Shown: positions 7,977-17,216, counted from the stretch's first letter. The stretch: DNA of 64,000 bases from Acidimicrobiia bacterium (GCA_020637365.1 JACJWE010000003.1:124001-188000); one strand, 5' to 3'. Notes: generated by a model from the letters alone, not told the origin. Numbers and translations are program-made.

Positions 7977-9728
7977 ATGAAAGCCGTTCACGGCAGCTCG
8001 TACCACACAGCGACCACCTGTCAGGGGGCACTCGAACCCTCGACACGGCCCTCGTGGCCGCAACGCATCGCCGCAGACCAGACGTGGACGATGACGGGAC
8101 CAACCATGACCCAGGCCGCGGCGGTCGCGCTGTTGATCGTCCTCGCCAGCATTTTCGGTCTTGCCAATCTCGTCATGCCAACGCAGTCCGCCGGAGCGCA
8201 GACGGGCACGCAAAGCCAGACACCCGACCCCTCCGATGTCGCAGACCAGCTCGACTTCCGCGGGTACTACATCGACGACAGCATCGATCTCTCCAGCCAG
8301 ATCGATGACATCGAAACCGCCGGTGCTGCGATCAACGAGGCCGGCGCAGCAACATTCCTCGTCGTGCTGGCCGACGAGCCTGCGCAAGGCGGCGACGTCT
8401 TTGGCCGCGACGTCATGAACGAACTTCGGGATCCGGGATCGATCCTCGTTATCAGCAACGAATACGTCAATGGCGTCAGCACGATCTACTCAGATACCCA
8501 AGTAGGCAACGCACTCGACGCTGCCAACGACGCGCTCGACGACGGTTATGCCCAGAGCTGGACAGCATTCGCGGCCCGGCTCGACGAGACGGCACCTGTC
8601 CCACGGCCGAGCGACTCCCCCGGTGAAGCCCAAAGCCAGATCCCGACTTCGACCGGCTCCTCGCGCACTTCGGATTCCTCCGGAGGAAGTGGCCTGCTGA
8701 TCTTCATCCTCGTGATCGCCGCTATCGGCGTCGGCATCTGGCTCTTCATGCGGCGCGGCAAGAAGAAGAACAAGGATCGCCAACTCGAACAGGTCGCAGA
8801 AGCTCGCAACGAGATTGGATCGCTCATCAGCGCGATCTCCACCGAGATCGTCGAACTCGAACCGACCGTTGCAATCGCCGACAACGCCGCGGCAGAAAAG
8901 CACTACTCCGACGCGAACGTGGAATTTCTCGATGCGCAGGATCGACTCGAAAAGGCCAAGACCCTGCCCGAACTGGAAGCGGTGTCCCAACAGCTCGGGA
9001 TCGTACGTTGGAACCTCGACGCGACGTCCGCCCTGCTCAGCGGCAAGAAGGTGCCGAACGCTCCGACCGCCGCCAGCCGGGTGTGCTTCTTTGACCCGTC
9101 GCATCGCAACGTCGTTGAGACCGCGGAGATCCTCAGCAACGGGCAGACCATCGAGGTGCCTGTCTGCCAATCGTGTGCGGCGACCCTGGAGAAGGGCGAA
9201 ATGCCGCCGATACGCACCATCAACGCTGGCGGGCGGGCGGTTCCCGCGCCTCAGGCGCCCACGTCCCATGGGGGCGGCGGTATGACCGATCTCGGCCAAG
9301 GCTCGATCTCGCTTCCCGGCGGAAAGGGAGGTAGCGGCTTCGACTTTTCCGACACGATGGGCGACATGCTCGACAAGGTCACCAGATCAGGGGGAGGCCG
9401 CAGTCGCAGTCGGGGCGGTATGGGTTCGGTGCTCGGCGGCGTTCTTGGCGGTGTGATCGCTGGCCGCTCACGCTCCCGCGGCCAATCCTCACCCAGCCGA
9501 TCGCAGAGCCGATCGCGTTCGGCTGGGAGCAGTCGACAAAGCGACAGCCTGAAACGTGGAGCGTCCCTCCCGCCAGGTCCCAGCGGGCGACGCTCTGGCA
9601 CACCGGTGCCAAAACCATCGTCGTCGCGCACATCGAGTTCATCACGGTCGCGGTCTTCGGACTCCAAACCGACAGGCGGTCGGCCGAACAAGCAGATCAC
9701 AGGCCGCGCTCGGCGACGCCGCAAGTAA
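7977..9728 (+). CDS. TPM-domain membrane protein with Arg/Ser-rich tail
   Basis: About 583 residues from ATG 7977 (GGGGAC just upstream); ATG 8091 or 8106 would put the hydrophobic segment at the very N-terminus and is also possible. Order: hydrophobic signal/anchor at residues 44-66; extracytoplasmic TPM (DUF477-type) domain at about 95-215 with DPGSILVISNEYVNG; Ser-rich linker; transmembrane helix about 239-258; basic stretch RRGKKKNKDR; helical cytoplasmic region; a Cys cluster (VCFFDP and CQSCAA, near residues 369-400) that may bind zinc; then a Gly/Arg/Ser-rich tail from about 472. TPM proteins are implicated in membrane-protein quality control and photosystem repair elsewhere; the role here is unknown. 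Confidence 0.8.
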   Translation: MKAVHGSSYHTATTCQGALEPSTRPSWPQRIAADQTWTMTGPTMTQAAAVALLIVLASIFGLANLVMPTQSAGAQTGTQSQTPDPSDVADQLDFRGYYIDDSIDLSSQIDDIETAGAAINEAGAATFLVVLADEPAQGGDVFGRDVMNELRDPGSILVISNEYVNGVSTIYSDTQVGNALDAANDALDDGYAQSWTAFAARLDETAPVPRPSDSPGEAQSQIPTSTGSSRTSDSSGGSGLLIFILVIAAIGVGIWLFMRRGKKKNKDRQLEQVAEARNEIGSLISAISTEIVELEPTVAIADNAAAEKHYSDANVEFLDAQDRLEKAKTLPELEAVSQQLGIVRWNLDATSALLSGKKVPNAPTAASRVCFFDPSHRNVVETAEILSNGQTIEVPVCQSCAATLEKGEMPPIRTINAGGRAVPAPQAPTSHGGGGMTDLGQGSISLPGGKGGSGFDFSDTMGDMLDKVTRSGGGRSRSRGGMGSVLGGVLGGVIAGRSRSRGQSSPSRSQSRSRSAGSSRQSDSLKRGASLPPGPSGRRSGTPVPKPSSSRTSSSSRSRSSDSKPTGGRPNKQITGRARRRRK

Positions 9729-9795
9729 CGTTGCGGCCGCGCTCGTACCGCATCGGGAGACCGCACAGACCAGGCTGGTGCGGTCGTCTGACGAT

Positions 9796-11040
9796 TCAGT
9801 GGCGGCCGTCGCAGACCCCGTGGCTCGTCAGGGCCGATCGCATGAAATGCCACACATCCCGGCGCATCATCCCAGTCATATGCCCCCCGGGGTACCACAG
9901 TGTTTGGGGAGCGTCCCAATGTTGACGTAGACGAGCGACCTGGTCGACCGCGTCGCAGAGCCGGTCCGCCGATCCGGCGAAGATGTACCTCCGGTCCCGA
10001 GAGACAAGGGGCGTCACTTCAAGCGGCGAAACGACCCGGTGCAGGCGGGCTGCCGGATCATCGAGCAGCCGGTACTCGGGCCGTTGCCTGAACTCCTCGG
10101 GAACATTGCGCCGAAACACCGCGGGAAAGTCGACGGCGGGCATACCGGCGATCACACAGTCGATGTCGTCTTCATAGGATGCGAGCAGCGACGTCATATA
10201 TCCGCCGAGTGAGATCCCCTCCACCCCTATCGCCGTCGCTCCCTGTGACCGAACCCAGTGCATGGTCGCTCGCAGGTCGGAGAGCCCCTGCGCGAGCCCA
10301 CGCACGTTGTCAACCATGTCCAGCGATGGAAACGCAGGTCCGGCGGCATACCGCTTGGGTCGCCGAGGACCGTGGAACGGCAGCACGGGCAAAACGACGT
10401 TGCAGCCCAGTTCTTTGAAGATGCGGTCCGACCGAAGAATCCACCCGTCGATCGCTGCGCGCCCCATCTCAGCGCCGTGGATCGCCACCACCCAGGGCCG
10501 CGGACGGTCGTCATGGCGATGCACCAATGCCCTGACCGTCGAATTCTCCCAAACGCGTGTCCAACGCTCGACGTTCATCTCGCCTTCGGCGGGCCGCCAA
10601 ACGCTCGGAAAGCTCAAGACCTGAACCGAACGCCTCTTTGCGCGCCGAAGCCGCGGATGGGTCGGTGCGCCGGGGTCGTCGTGCATCGAACGAGGATGGG
10701 TGAGCCAACCACGCCGCTCATAGAGCTTCAGGGCGCTTTCGACTTCAACGGTGATCCGGTCCCATTCGGACCGTGCGGGCATCCTGCGAATCATCTGGAA
10801 CGCGGCGATGGCGATCTCGTCGAGTGCCACACTGGCCACGGCCCCGGGACCAAGCCCCGGATCTGGTATCGCGTCGGCCGCCTGTCGCACTCGAGGACCC
10901 GAACGGGCAGCGAACGGAGCGGTCGGCGTCAGGTAACGGGCGGTGCGCTGAGCGGACCGGACCAGATAGGCGCTCCAATGGGGTTCATCGCTCTCATCGT
11001 CGGGTGACGATTGCGAAACATCGGGTGCAGAAACAGCCAT
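9796..11040 (-). CDS. Alpha/beta hydrolase family protein
   Basis: 414 residues. The core shows an oxyanion-hole HG (VVAIHGAEMGRA), the nucleophile elbow GVEGISLGGYM (Ser), an acid in FAGSADRLCDAVDQ and a His in YPGGHMTGMM, so the triad is complete. The N-terminal 150 residues are an extra region with no recognised domain. Probably a cytoplasmic esterase-type enzyme; substrate unknown. It stands alone, divergent from dusB. Confidence 0.8.
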   Translation of the reverse strand: MAVSAPDVSQSSPDDESDEPHWSAYLVRSAQRTARYLTPTAPFAARSGPRVRQAADAIPDPGLGPGAVASVALDEIAIAAFQMIRRMPARSEWDRITVEVESALKLYERRGWLTHPRSMHDDPGAPTHPRLRRAKRRSVQVLSFPSVWRPAEGEMNVERWTRVWENSTVRALVHRHDDRPRPWVVAIHGAEMGRAAIDGWILRSDRIFKELGCNVVLPVLPFHGPRRPKRYAAGPAFPSLDMVDNVRGLAQGLSDLRATMHWVRSQGATAIGVEGISLGGYMTSLLASYEDDIDCVIAGMPAVDFPAVFRRNVPEEFRQRPEYRLLDDPAARLHRVVSPLEVTPLVSRDRRYIFAGSADRLCDAVDQVARLRQHWDAPQTLWYPGGHMTGMMRRDVWHFMRSALTSHGVCDGRH

Positions 11041-11132
11041 GCGGACCTCGTTGGTTCGGCGTAGGCCCCAAACCTGACGCTCGTGTCACCCACCATAACC
11101 GAGCACCGCGCACACCGCGACACCCGACGCCT

Positions 11133-11174
11133 CGCTCACGAAGATCAGACCGGCACTTCGCTTACGAAGATCGG
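11133..11174. repeat. Short direct repeat upstream of dusB
   Basis: CGCTYACGAAGATCRG occurs at 11133-11148 and 11159-11174, a 26-base period, in the divergent space between the hydrolase and dusB. It could be an operator pair or another small tandem repeat. Confidence 0.4.
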
Positions 11175-11267
11175 GCTGGGTACCACGCACTCAAAGATCG
11201 ACCCGACACAAGGTTCAGGAGTGATCGATGCGGTTCGTTCGCGTCAACGGATACAAGCTGTACACCG

Positions 11268-12455
11268 ATGAGTGAACGCACCCATATGAGATCAGAGCTC
11301 AACGCCGATGTGACCCCCGCCGCCGTCGGTGAGTTCCCGACCCCGCGGATCGGCAAGTTCGAACTGAACCCGCCGGTCATCTTGGCGCCGATGGCAGGTG
11401 TCACCAACGCACCGTTTCGTCGCCTCTGCCGCGAGATGGGCGGCGCTCTGTACGTCAGCGAAATGGTCAATGCGCGCGCCCTCGCCGAAGGGCACCGACG
11501 TTCGCTGAAACTCGCATCATTCACCGATGACGAGTACCCGCGTTCGTTGCAGATTTACGGCACCGATCCCGAGTCGGTATCGACCGCCATACACACCTTG
11601 GTGTCAGAAGACCGGGTCGACCATATCGATATGAACTTCGGCTGCCCCGCCCCGAAGGTCACCAGAAACGGGGGTGGGGCCGCAGTGCCCGCGCGTCCTC
11701 GCCTCTTCAGCCGTATCGTGAGCGCAGCGGTGAGCGCAGCCGGGGACATCCCGGTCACCGTCAAGTTCCGCAAAGGTATCGACGACACCCTGCTGACCAG
11801 CAACACCGCTGGTCGGATCGCGGAGGCCGAAGGGGCGGCGGCCGTTGCGCTGCATGCCCGTACCGCATATCAGCTGTATTCGGGCAGCGCGGACTGGAAC
11901 GCGGTGGGGGAACTCAAGAGTGTGGTGACCACTATCCCGGTCTTTGGTAACGGTGACATTTTCGAACCGTGGGACGCTCTGCGCATGATGCGCATGACGG
12001 GGTGCGATGGCGTCGTCGTGGGACGCGGATGTCTGGGCAGACCCTGGCTGTTCCGAGACCTGAACGCCGTGTTTGCGGGAGACGAACCGCCACCCCCGCC
12101 CACCGTTGCGGACATCTCTGCCACGATGACCCGTCACGCCACCCTTCTTCACGAGTGGTTCGGCGGACAGCTGGGGATCCAGCTGTTCCGCAAACATGCC
12201 AACTGGTATCTCGCTGGTCTCCCGGTCGGGCGGTCCGTTCGCGCCGCTATGAACACCGTCGACCATCCCACCGATATCGCACGCATCTTGGCGCCGATCG
12301 ACCAGAGCATCAGCTATCCGTTGGAAGCCTTGCGCGTGGTACGAAGTCACTCGGGGGGTCCTCGGCCGGTCGCCCTTCCGCAGCGCTTCCTCGAGCATCT
12401 CGATTCGGACCTGCCGCCGGGACGCGAAGCCGATGTCGTCGTATCGGGGGGCTGA
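11268..12455 (+). CDS. dusB: tRNA-dihydrouridine synthase (DusB-type)
   Basis: About 395 residues. An FMN- and NADPH-dependent enzyme that reduces uridines to dihydrouridine in the tRNA D-loop. Seen: the FMN-binding start VILAPMAGVTNAPFRRL, the catalytic Cys in MNFGCPAPKVTRNGGG, VTVKFRKG, HART, and PVFGNGDI plus GVVVGRGCLGRPW at the phosphate site. In DusB proteins NGGGAA is normally followed by a short segment; here VPARPRLF is slightly divergent. Two in-frame ATGs are possible (11268 or 11286), neither with a strong ribosome site. It is followed closely by maf. Confidence 0.93.
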   Translation: MSERTHMRSELNADVTPAAVGEFPTPRIGKFELNPPVILAPMAGVTNAPFRRLCREMGGALYVSEMVNARALAEGHRRSLKLASFTDDEYPRSLQIYGTDPESVSTAIHTLVSEDRVDHIDMNFGCPAPKVTRNGGGAAVPARPRLFSRIVSAAVSAAGDIPVTVKFRKGIDDTLLTSNTAGRIAEAEGAAAVALHARTAYQLYSGSADWNAVGELKSVVTTIPVFGNGDIFEPWDALRMMRMTGCDGVVVGRGCLGRPWLFRDLNAVFAGDEPPPPPTVADISATMTRHATLLHEWFGGQLGIQLFRKHANWYLAGLPVGRSVRAAMNTVDHPTDIARILAPIDQSISYPLEALRVVRSHSGGPRPVALPQRFLEHLDSDLPPGREADVVVSGG

Positions 12456-12489
12456 CGTCGTGACCATTCATCTCACCGAGAACGGCCGG

Positions 12490-13176
12490 ATGATCGAGCT
12501 GGTTTTAGCGTCCGGTTCGCCTCGCCGCAGCGACATCCTGTCGGGGCTCGGACTGCGGTTCAGCGTTGTGGTCCCACGTATCGACGAGACCCCGAAAGCA
12601 GGTGAGGCACCGCGCGACTACGTGACCAGACTCGCGGTCGAAAAGGCGGCGGCCGTCGTTCCTCCCGACAGCGGCACACCCAGCCCCAACCGGAGCGGGA
12701 TCACCCGGCCTCGCATCGGTCAGAGCACAACAGACCCAAGCCACACAGACCCAAGCCACACAGACCCAAGCGGCACGGGCCGACTTTGGATCGCGGCGGA
12801 TACCACCGTCGTGTTGGACGACGCAATCGTCGGCAAACCCACCGATGCCGACGATGCAGCAGCAATCCTGCATGCGATGCAAGGTAGGACCCATCGGGTG
12901 CTCACCGGTATCGCGCTGAGCTACTGCGACGAAGCGACGTGCGCGCTGGTGTCGTCTGCCGACGAATCGATGGTCTCGATCAGGGCGATGTCCGATGAGG
13001 AGATCGCCTGGTACGTCTCGACCGGTGAACCGCTCGACAAGGCCGGTGCATATGGGCTTCAGGGGATCGGTTCGATCTTTGTCACACGTGTCGTGGGCCA
13101 TCCTTCCAACGTGATTGGACTGCCGATCCCGCTGCTCTTTGAGTTAATGGCTCGGCTCGGCATCCGTTGGAGTTGA
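12490..13176 (+). CDS. Maf-family nucleoside triphosphate pyrophosphatase with a repeat insertion
   Basis: About 228 residues, longer than the usual 190-200. The family hydrolyses non-canonical or modified nucleotides (dTTP/UTP type). Seen: LVLASGSPRRSDIL at the N-terminus, DET in the first loop, AADTTVVLDD with the catalytic Asp, GKP, GRTHRVLTGI and GAYGLQGIGS. Between AAVVPPDS and the DTTV strand there is an extra stretch of about 35 residues containing three TDPSH-like repeats from 15-bp tandem copies. ATG 12490 gives the canonical start; GTG 12460 is possible. Probably co-transcribed with dusB. Confidence 0.9.
   Translation: MIELVLASGSPRRSDILSGLGLRFSVVVPRIDETPKAGEAPRDYVTRLAVEKAAAVVPPDSGTPSPNRSGITRPRIGQSTTDPSHTDPSHTDPSGTGRLWIAADTTVVLDDAIVGKPTDADDAAAILHAMQGRTHRVLTGIALSYCDEATCALVSSADESMVSIRAMSDEEIAWYVSTGEPLDKAGAYGLQGIGSIFVTRVVGHPSNVIGLPIPLLFELMARLGIRWS
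12731..12775. repeat. Three 15-bp tandem repeats inside maf
   Basis: CAGACCCAAGCCACA is present three times head to tail, the last with two changes. The unit is five codons, so the maf frame is kept and the protein gains TDPSH repeats. Confidence 0.9.
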
Positions 13177-13608
13177 CGAACACCGCCGACCACGTCGGGC
13201 ATCAGCAGTTGCCTCTTTAGCCTTTAGATCACACCAGATTTCGATGTCGCTGGCCGCCGCGCGATCCGATCGGCCAGCTTGGTTAAACCCCGTCACAGCG
13301 AACCGCGTCACCTCCGTCGATGCCAATAATGTCGTACTCCGTGGCGGGCAAGTCCCCTCGGCGACAGATGCGCGTCAGACCCGCCACAACCTCTGAGGGG
13401 CCGATCGCCGACCGCGCCGACCGCAAACCTCGGTGGTGAACAGCACGAGTCGGGGCGTCACCCATCCGGACCCTCGACGTTGGCGGGCCCAACAGCGCCG
13501 ACGTCGTTCGCGTCGCAGGGGCGCACCACCCGTGCCGAACCGCCGAAAGGTCGTGGCGGAGCTCAGGAGACGTCAGGGCCCGTTGTCAGCGTCAACAGGA
13601 GAGTCACC
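13177..13608. other. Intergenic stretch with no recognised gene
   Basis: About 430 bases between maf and the methyltransferase. On the minus strand two short overlapping frames (13283-13492 and 13144-13326) have fairly protein-like segments, for example EYDIIGIDGGDAVR and SDIEIWCDLKAKE, but in different frames. This could be a decayed or mis-sequenced gene. I do not recognise it and do not call it. Confidence 0.3.
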
Positions 13609-14790
13609 GTGGGTTCAGCCGTCACGCCTGCAACGTCCCAACAGTTCCCACCTCGGACGGGGTTGGTCGACCGCCGAGCGTCCGACGGGGATGAGGCCGG
13701 CCGACGGTCGACGGCTCACGATGTCGACCTCGCCGAGACACCCCGCCAGGCTCTACATGGCACGACCGGTATCGTCGCCGAGGCCAATCGCATCTACTAC
13801 GGTCAGACGGCGTTGCGATATGAGACGACCGAGACCTGTGTCACCGACCGTCATGCGCAGGCATATCTCGAATCTCGCCTGGCGCAGGCGTTGATCGCCT
13901 TGCGTTCGGGTAACGAGCGACCCCGTGCGCTCGATGCCTGTGCGGGTTCCGGCAACGTCGCGGTCAAGCTTGCAGCCAGAGGGTGCGATGTGACCGCATG
14001 CGATATCACCCCTGAGTTACTGGCCATCATGGAACGAAAAACACGCGGCCTGACGAACCCACCCCGCGCTGTATGTGCCGAACTCGGGTCGTTCCTCTCC
14101 GACGCCGATCGGTCATTTGACCTCGTGACCATCTCCTCAGCACTCCATCACCTGGAAGACGTCGAAGGCGCCGTCCGTCAGCTGGTGTCGGTCCTCGCGC
14201 CCGGCGGGGTGTTCTTGAGCATCTTTGACCCGACGCTCAGTGCGGGACACGGACCGTTGACCAATTTGGCGGTCAAGGGCGACTATTGCGCCTTCAAGAT
14301 CCGCAGCCACCCCAAGGATGCGTTACCCGGTCTCATGCGCAAATTCCGGCGACGCTTCCGTAGCGGGACCGTCGAGACCACCGTCCGCAATAGCAGCGGC
14401 ACGAGGCGTCTAGGGGCCAGCGACCATGTCGGCAGTGCTCATGTCGACAGTGCTCATGTCGACAGTGCTCATGTCGACAGTGCTCATGTCGACAGTGCTC
14501 ACGCGAGCACCCACGTGGGCGGCCCACGTGTGGACGAATCGGCACTCAACGGTGACACGCTGGGCGCGACCGCAGAGTTCCACGCCGAATGCGGACTCGA
14601 TGACGTGTGGCTCGTCGACATCTTGACCGACGCTGGGCTGACCGTCTTGAGTCACGATCGCACGGTCGACGCCCGCTACGCGCCAACACGCGGCATCTTG
14701 AATCGATTTGGGCAACCCACGATGTTCTCGCTGCTCGCCCGACGGCCCACCCAAGACCCAAGCCGGTCACACAACCAAACGGCCCGGTGA
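13609..14790 (+). CDS. Class I SAM-dependent methyltransferase with an internal VDSAH repeat
   Basis: About 393 residues from GTG 13609, which has AGGAG eight bases upstream. The Rossmann core shows motif I ALDACAGSGNVAVKLA, the acidic loop CDITPELL, and FDLVTISSALHHLEDVEGA, as in small-molecule methyltransferases of the Methyltransf_11/25 type. The acceptor is unknown. Residues before about 60 are low complexity. A C-terminal region contains five VDSAH/VGSAH repeats from 15-bp tandem copies, inserted between a basic stretch and the final helical part. It is convergent with the deazaflavin oxidoreductase, separated by a second repeat array. Confidence 0.85.
   Translation: MGSAVTPATSQQFPPRTGLVDRRASDGDEAGRRSTAHDVDLAETPRQALHGTTGIVAEANRIYYGQTALRYETTETCVTDRHAQAYLESRLAQALIALRSGNERPRALDACAGSGNVAVKLAARGCDVTACDITPELLAIMERKTRGLTNPPRAVCAELGSFLSDADRSFDLVTISSALHHLEDVEGAVRQLVSVLAPGGVFLSIFDPTLSAGHGPLTNLAVKGDYCAFKIRSHPKDALPGLMRKFRRRFRSGTVETTVRNSSGTRRLGASDHVGSAHVDSAHVDSAHVDSAHVDSAHASTHVGGPRVDESALNGDTLGATAEFHAECGLDDVWLVDILTDAGLTVLSHDRTVDARYAPTRGILNRFGQPTMFSLLARRPTQDPSRSHNQTAR
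14426..14500. repeat. Five 15-bp tandem repeats inside the methyltransferase gene
   Basis: ATGTCGACAGTGCTC repeats five times without interruption (the first copy has one G for A). It is in frame and encodes VDSAH units. Near-identity of the copies points to recent expansion. Confidence 0.95.
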
Positions 14791-14920
14791 ACCTCACGAC
14801 AACCGCCCGGTGAACCTCACCCAAACCGCCCGCTGAACCTCACGCAAAACGGTCAGGTAAACCTCACCCAAACCGCCCGGTGAACCGCCCGCAAACGGTC
14901 AGGTAAACCGCACGCATCAG
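14783..14920. repeat. Tandem array of 22-24 bp units between convergent genes
   Basis: Six imperfect copies of a unit near CCCGGTGAACCTCACCCAAACCG fill the gap between the methyltransferase and the deazaflavin oxidoreductase. The first copy overlaps the methyltransferase stop codon (14788-14790). Unit lengths vary from 22 to 24 bases, so it is not coding. It might act as a bidirectional terminator or simply be slippage-generated. Confidence 0.8.
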
Positions 14921-14954
14921 TCACGCGTCGAGATGCGGCCGAACCGCCGACAGC

Positions 14955-15698
14955 TCAACGCTCGTCTTCGGCTCGCTTGATCACGACGACCGGGAGCTCT
15001 CGGTCGGTCTGAGACGCGTATCCCTCAAACGCTGGCCACCGGTCGATCAGACGCTGCCACCGCTCAGCACGCTCTTGACCGTGACACGTTCGGGCGATGG
15101 CCGCGCCCTTCCACCGCTTGTAGCGGACGACGCAGTGCGGTGACGCTTCGAGATTGCGGTACCACTGGGGATGCTGAGCATTGCCGAAAAACGAGGCGAC
15201 GACCATGATGTCGTCCCCATCGGGAACGCACAGCAGCGCCGTGCGAAACGTTCGGCCTGACTTTCTGCCCGTGTGCCACAGCAGCGCCATGTCTCGCCCG
15301 ATCAGACGCCCGCCGACGCGGCCGTCTGTCCGGTCGTAGAGCCAACCGTGAAAACGCGAGAACTTGGTGATCATCCAACTGCGGATCGGAGCGTCTCGTC
15401 CCCGCGCCGCTGCACCATGCGGAACTGCGGCGCCACTCATAGCGGGGGCGCCGTCTCCGGCCGCTGCACCGCTGGCAACCGACGTCTCGGCCGCCATTGC
15501 CGACGGCACGTGTGGTGAGCTGACCGAAGTGTCGGGTAGGTCGGCTTGCGTGGGTTCCCGAGCGTCGTCGCCGTCAATAGATGGGCTCGGGTCGGCCGCA
15601 ACATCGCCGCGGGCCGCGCCGAACGACGGGTGTGCAGTCGACACGTTGCGCTTTGGGAACTTCAGTCGAGATCTCAACCCACCCGGTCCGCTCGGCAT
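14955..15698 (-). CDS. Deazaflavin (F420)-dependent nitroreductase-family protein
   Basis: 247 residues. The last 140 match the Ddn/FDOR family that uses reduced coenzyme F420: FSRFHGWLYDRTDGRVGG, then LLWHTGRKSGRTFRTALL at the cofactor site, VVASFFGNAQHPQWYRNL and a C-terminal ELPVVVIKRA. The first 105 residues are an Ala/Gly/Pro-rich extension not needed by the family, so a later start is possible. Substrate unknown; relatives reduce quinones or nitro compounds. It follows gatB by 36 bases and may be its distal operon partner. Confidence 0.85.
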   Translation of the reverse strand: MPSGPGGLRSRLKFPKRNVSTAHPSFGAARGDVAADPSPSIDGDDAREPTQADLPDTSVSSPHVPSAMAAETSVASGAAAGDGAPAMSGAAVPHGAAARGRDAPIRSWMITKFSRFHGWLYDRTDGRVGGRLIGRDMALLWHTGRKSGRTFRTALLCVPDGDDIMVVASFFGNAQHPQWYRNLEASPHCVVRYKRWKGAAIARTCHGQERAERWQRLIDRWPAFEGYASQTDRELPVVVIKRAEDER

Positions 15699-15734
15699 CG
15701 TCCGCCTTTGGTCGTCTGGAGGTACCCCTGGGTT

Positions 15735-17216
15735 CTACGCGCCGTTCAGCTTGTCGCGCAAGAGCTGGTTGAGCACTCCAGGGTTGCCTTGTCCGCGGGT
15801 CTGCTTCATCAGTTGCCCCATGAAGAAGCCCAACAGCTTCTTCTGGCTCTTTTCGTCACCTTCTCGGTAGCGGACGACGTCGTCGGGATGCTCTGCCAAG
15901 AGGGCATCGACGAGACCTCCGAGCTCATCGGAATCACTGACCTGGGCCATACCTTCGCGGTCGACGACCACCGACGGCGCGTCACCGGATTCCCAGACCT
16001 TGTCCAGCACGGTTTTGGCGAGATTCCGAGACAGGGTCCCATCGGCAACGAGCGCGAGCGTCTCGGTCAGATAGTGCGGTGTGACCTTCCACTCAGCTGG
16101 GCTCAATCCGCTTTCGTTGGCTCGGCCCAGCAGATCGCCTGTCACCCATTTGGTGACCTCGACCGGATCGGCCCCCGCATCCACCGCTGACTCGGCGTAG
16201 TCGGCCAGCCCAGCGACCGCCACCAGCACATCCGCGTCATCGGCGGAGATCCCCCACCGCTCAACCAACCGCGCACGCCGCTGTGCGGGTAGTTCGGGCA
16301 TCTGCGCCGCGACCTCTTCGCGCCAAGACAGGCTCGGAGCGACCGGCACCAGATCGGGTTCGGGAAAATAGCGGTAATCGTCGGCGCCCTCTTTCGAACG
16401 CATCGAGTGTGTGCGTCCGTCGTCCTCGTTCCAGTGGCGGGTCTCTTGGACGATCGTGCCCCCCGACTCAAGTTCGGTGATCTGTCGCCGGATCTCGTAG
16501 TCGACGGCCCGTTCGAGGGATCGAAGCGAGTTCATGTTCTTGATCTCGGCCCTGGTGCCGAAGCGTTCGCGGCCGACGGGTCGGACGCTGATGTTGGCGT
16601 CGACCCTCATCGAGCCCTCTTCCATCTTGACGTCGGAGACGCCGATCGCGAAGAGCACGGCTCGAAGCTCGGCGACGTACGCGCGGGCCTGAGCCGCTGA
16701 GCGGATATCGGGTCGTGACACGATCTCGAGCAACGGCACGCCAGCTCGGTTGTAGTCGATCAGCGAGTACTCGGCTCCGTGGATCCGCCCCGACGTTCCC
16801 ACGTGGGTGGATTTACCGGTGTCCTCTTCGAGATGGGCACGTTCGATGCCGATACGGACACCCTCAATGTCGATCCAGCCGTCTTCGGTGATGGGTTCGT
16901 CGTACTGCGAGGTTTGGAAGTCCTTTGGCATATCCGGATAGAAGTAGTTCTTCCGGTGGAAGACCGACCGCTCTGGAATGTTGAGATTCAGCGCATACCC
17001 CACGCGCATGGCGAACTCGACGGCCTGCCGGTTGAGTACCGGGAGCGAACCGGGCAGTCCCAGACACACCGGGCAAATGTGAGTGTTGGGCGCACCCCCA
17101 AACTCGTTCCGGCAGCCGCAGAACATCTTGGTCGCCGTCTTGAGCTCGACATGAACTTCAAGACCGATGACGGGCTCCCAGCCATCGATCACCGTCGTCG
17201 CCTCAGCGATGGTCAC
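15735..17216 (-). CDS. gatB: Aspartyl/glutamyl-tRNA(Asn/Gln) amidotransferase subunit B
   Basis: 493 residues. GatB binds the misacylated tRNA and activates the side-chain carboxylate with ATP in the GatCAB complex. Seen: GLEVHVELKTATKMFCGC and CPVCLGLPGSLPVLN (zinc-binding Cys pairs), then FHRKNYFYPDMPKDFQ, and a C-terminal YqeY-like tail domain. The start is a GTG at 17216 whose GTGA overlaps the gatA stop by four bases; the longer upstream frame is an artefact. Last of gatC-gatA-gatB. Confidence 0.97.
   Translation of the reverse strand: MTIAEATTVIDGWEPVIGLEVHVELKTATKMFCGCRNEFGGAPNTHICPVCLGLPGSLPVLNRQAVEFAMRVGYALNLNIPERSVFHRKNYFYPDMPKDFQTSQYDEPITEDGWIDIEGVRIGIERAHLEEDTGKSTHVGTSGRIHGAEYSLIDYNRAGVPLLEIVSRPDIRSAAQARAYVAELRAVLFAIGVSDVKMEEGSMRVDANISVRPVGRERFGTRAEIKNMNSLRSLERAVDYEIRRQITELESGGTIVQETRHWNEDDGRTHSMRSKEGADDYRYFPEPDLVPVAPSLSWREEVAAQMPELPAQRRARLVERWGISADDADVLVAVAGLADYAESAVDAGADPVEVTKWVTGDLLGRANESGLSPAEWKVTPHYLTETLALVADGTLSRNLAKTVLDKVWESGDAPSVVVDREGMAQVSDSDELGGLVDALLAEHPDDVVRYREGDEKSQKKLLGFFMGQLMKQTRGQGNPGVLNQLLRDKLNGA

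Noticed and set aside
9251..9919. 222-codon minus-strand ORF opposite the TPM tail
   Set aside because: Antisense of the Arg/Ser-rich repeat-like tail; composition only.
10773..11267. Upstream extension of the dusB frame by 165 codons
   Set aside because: The extension is opposite the hydrolase start and has no dusB similarity; the enzyme begins near 11268-11286.
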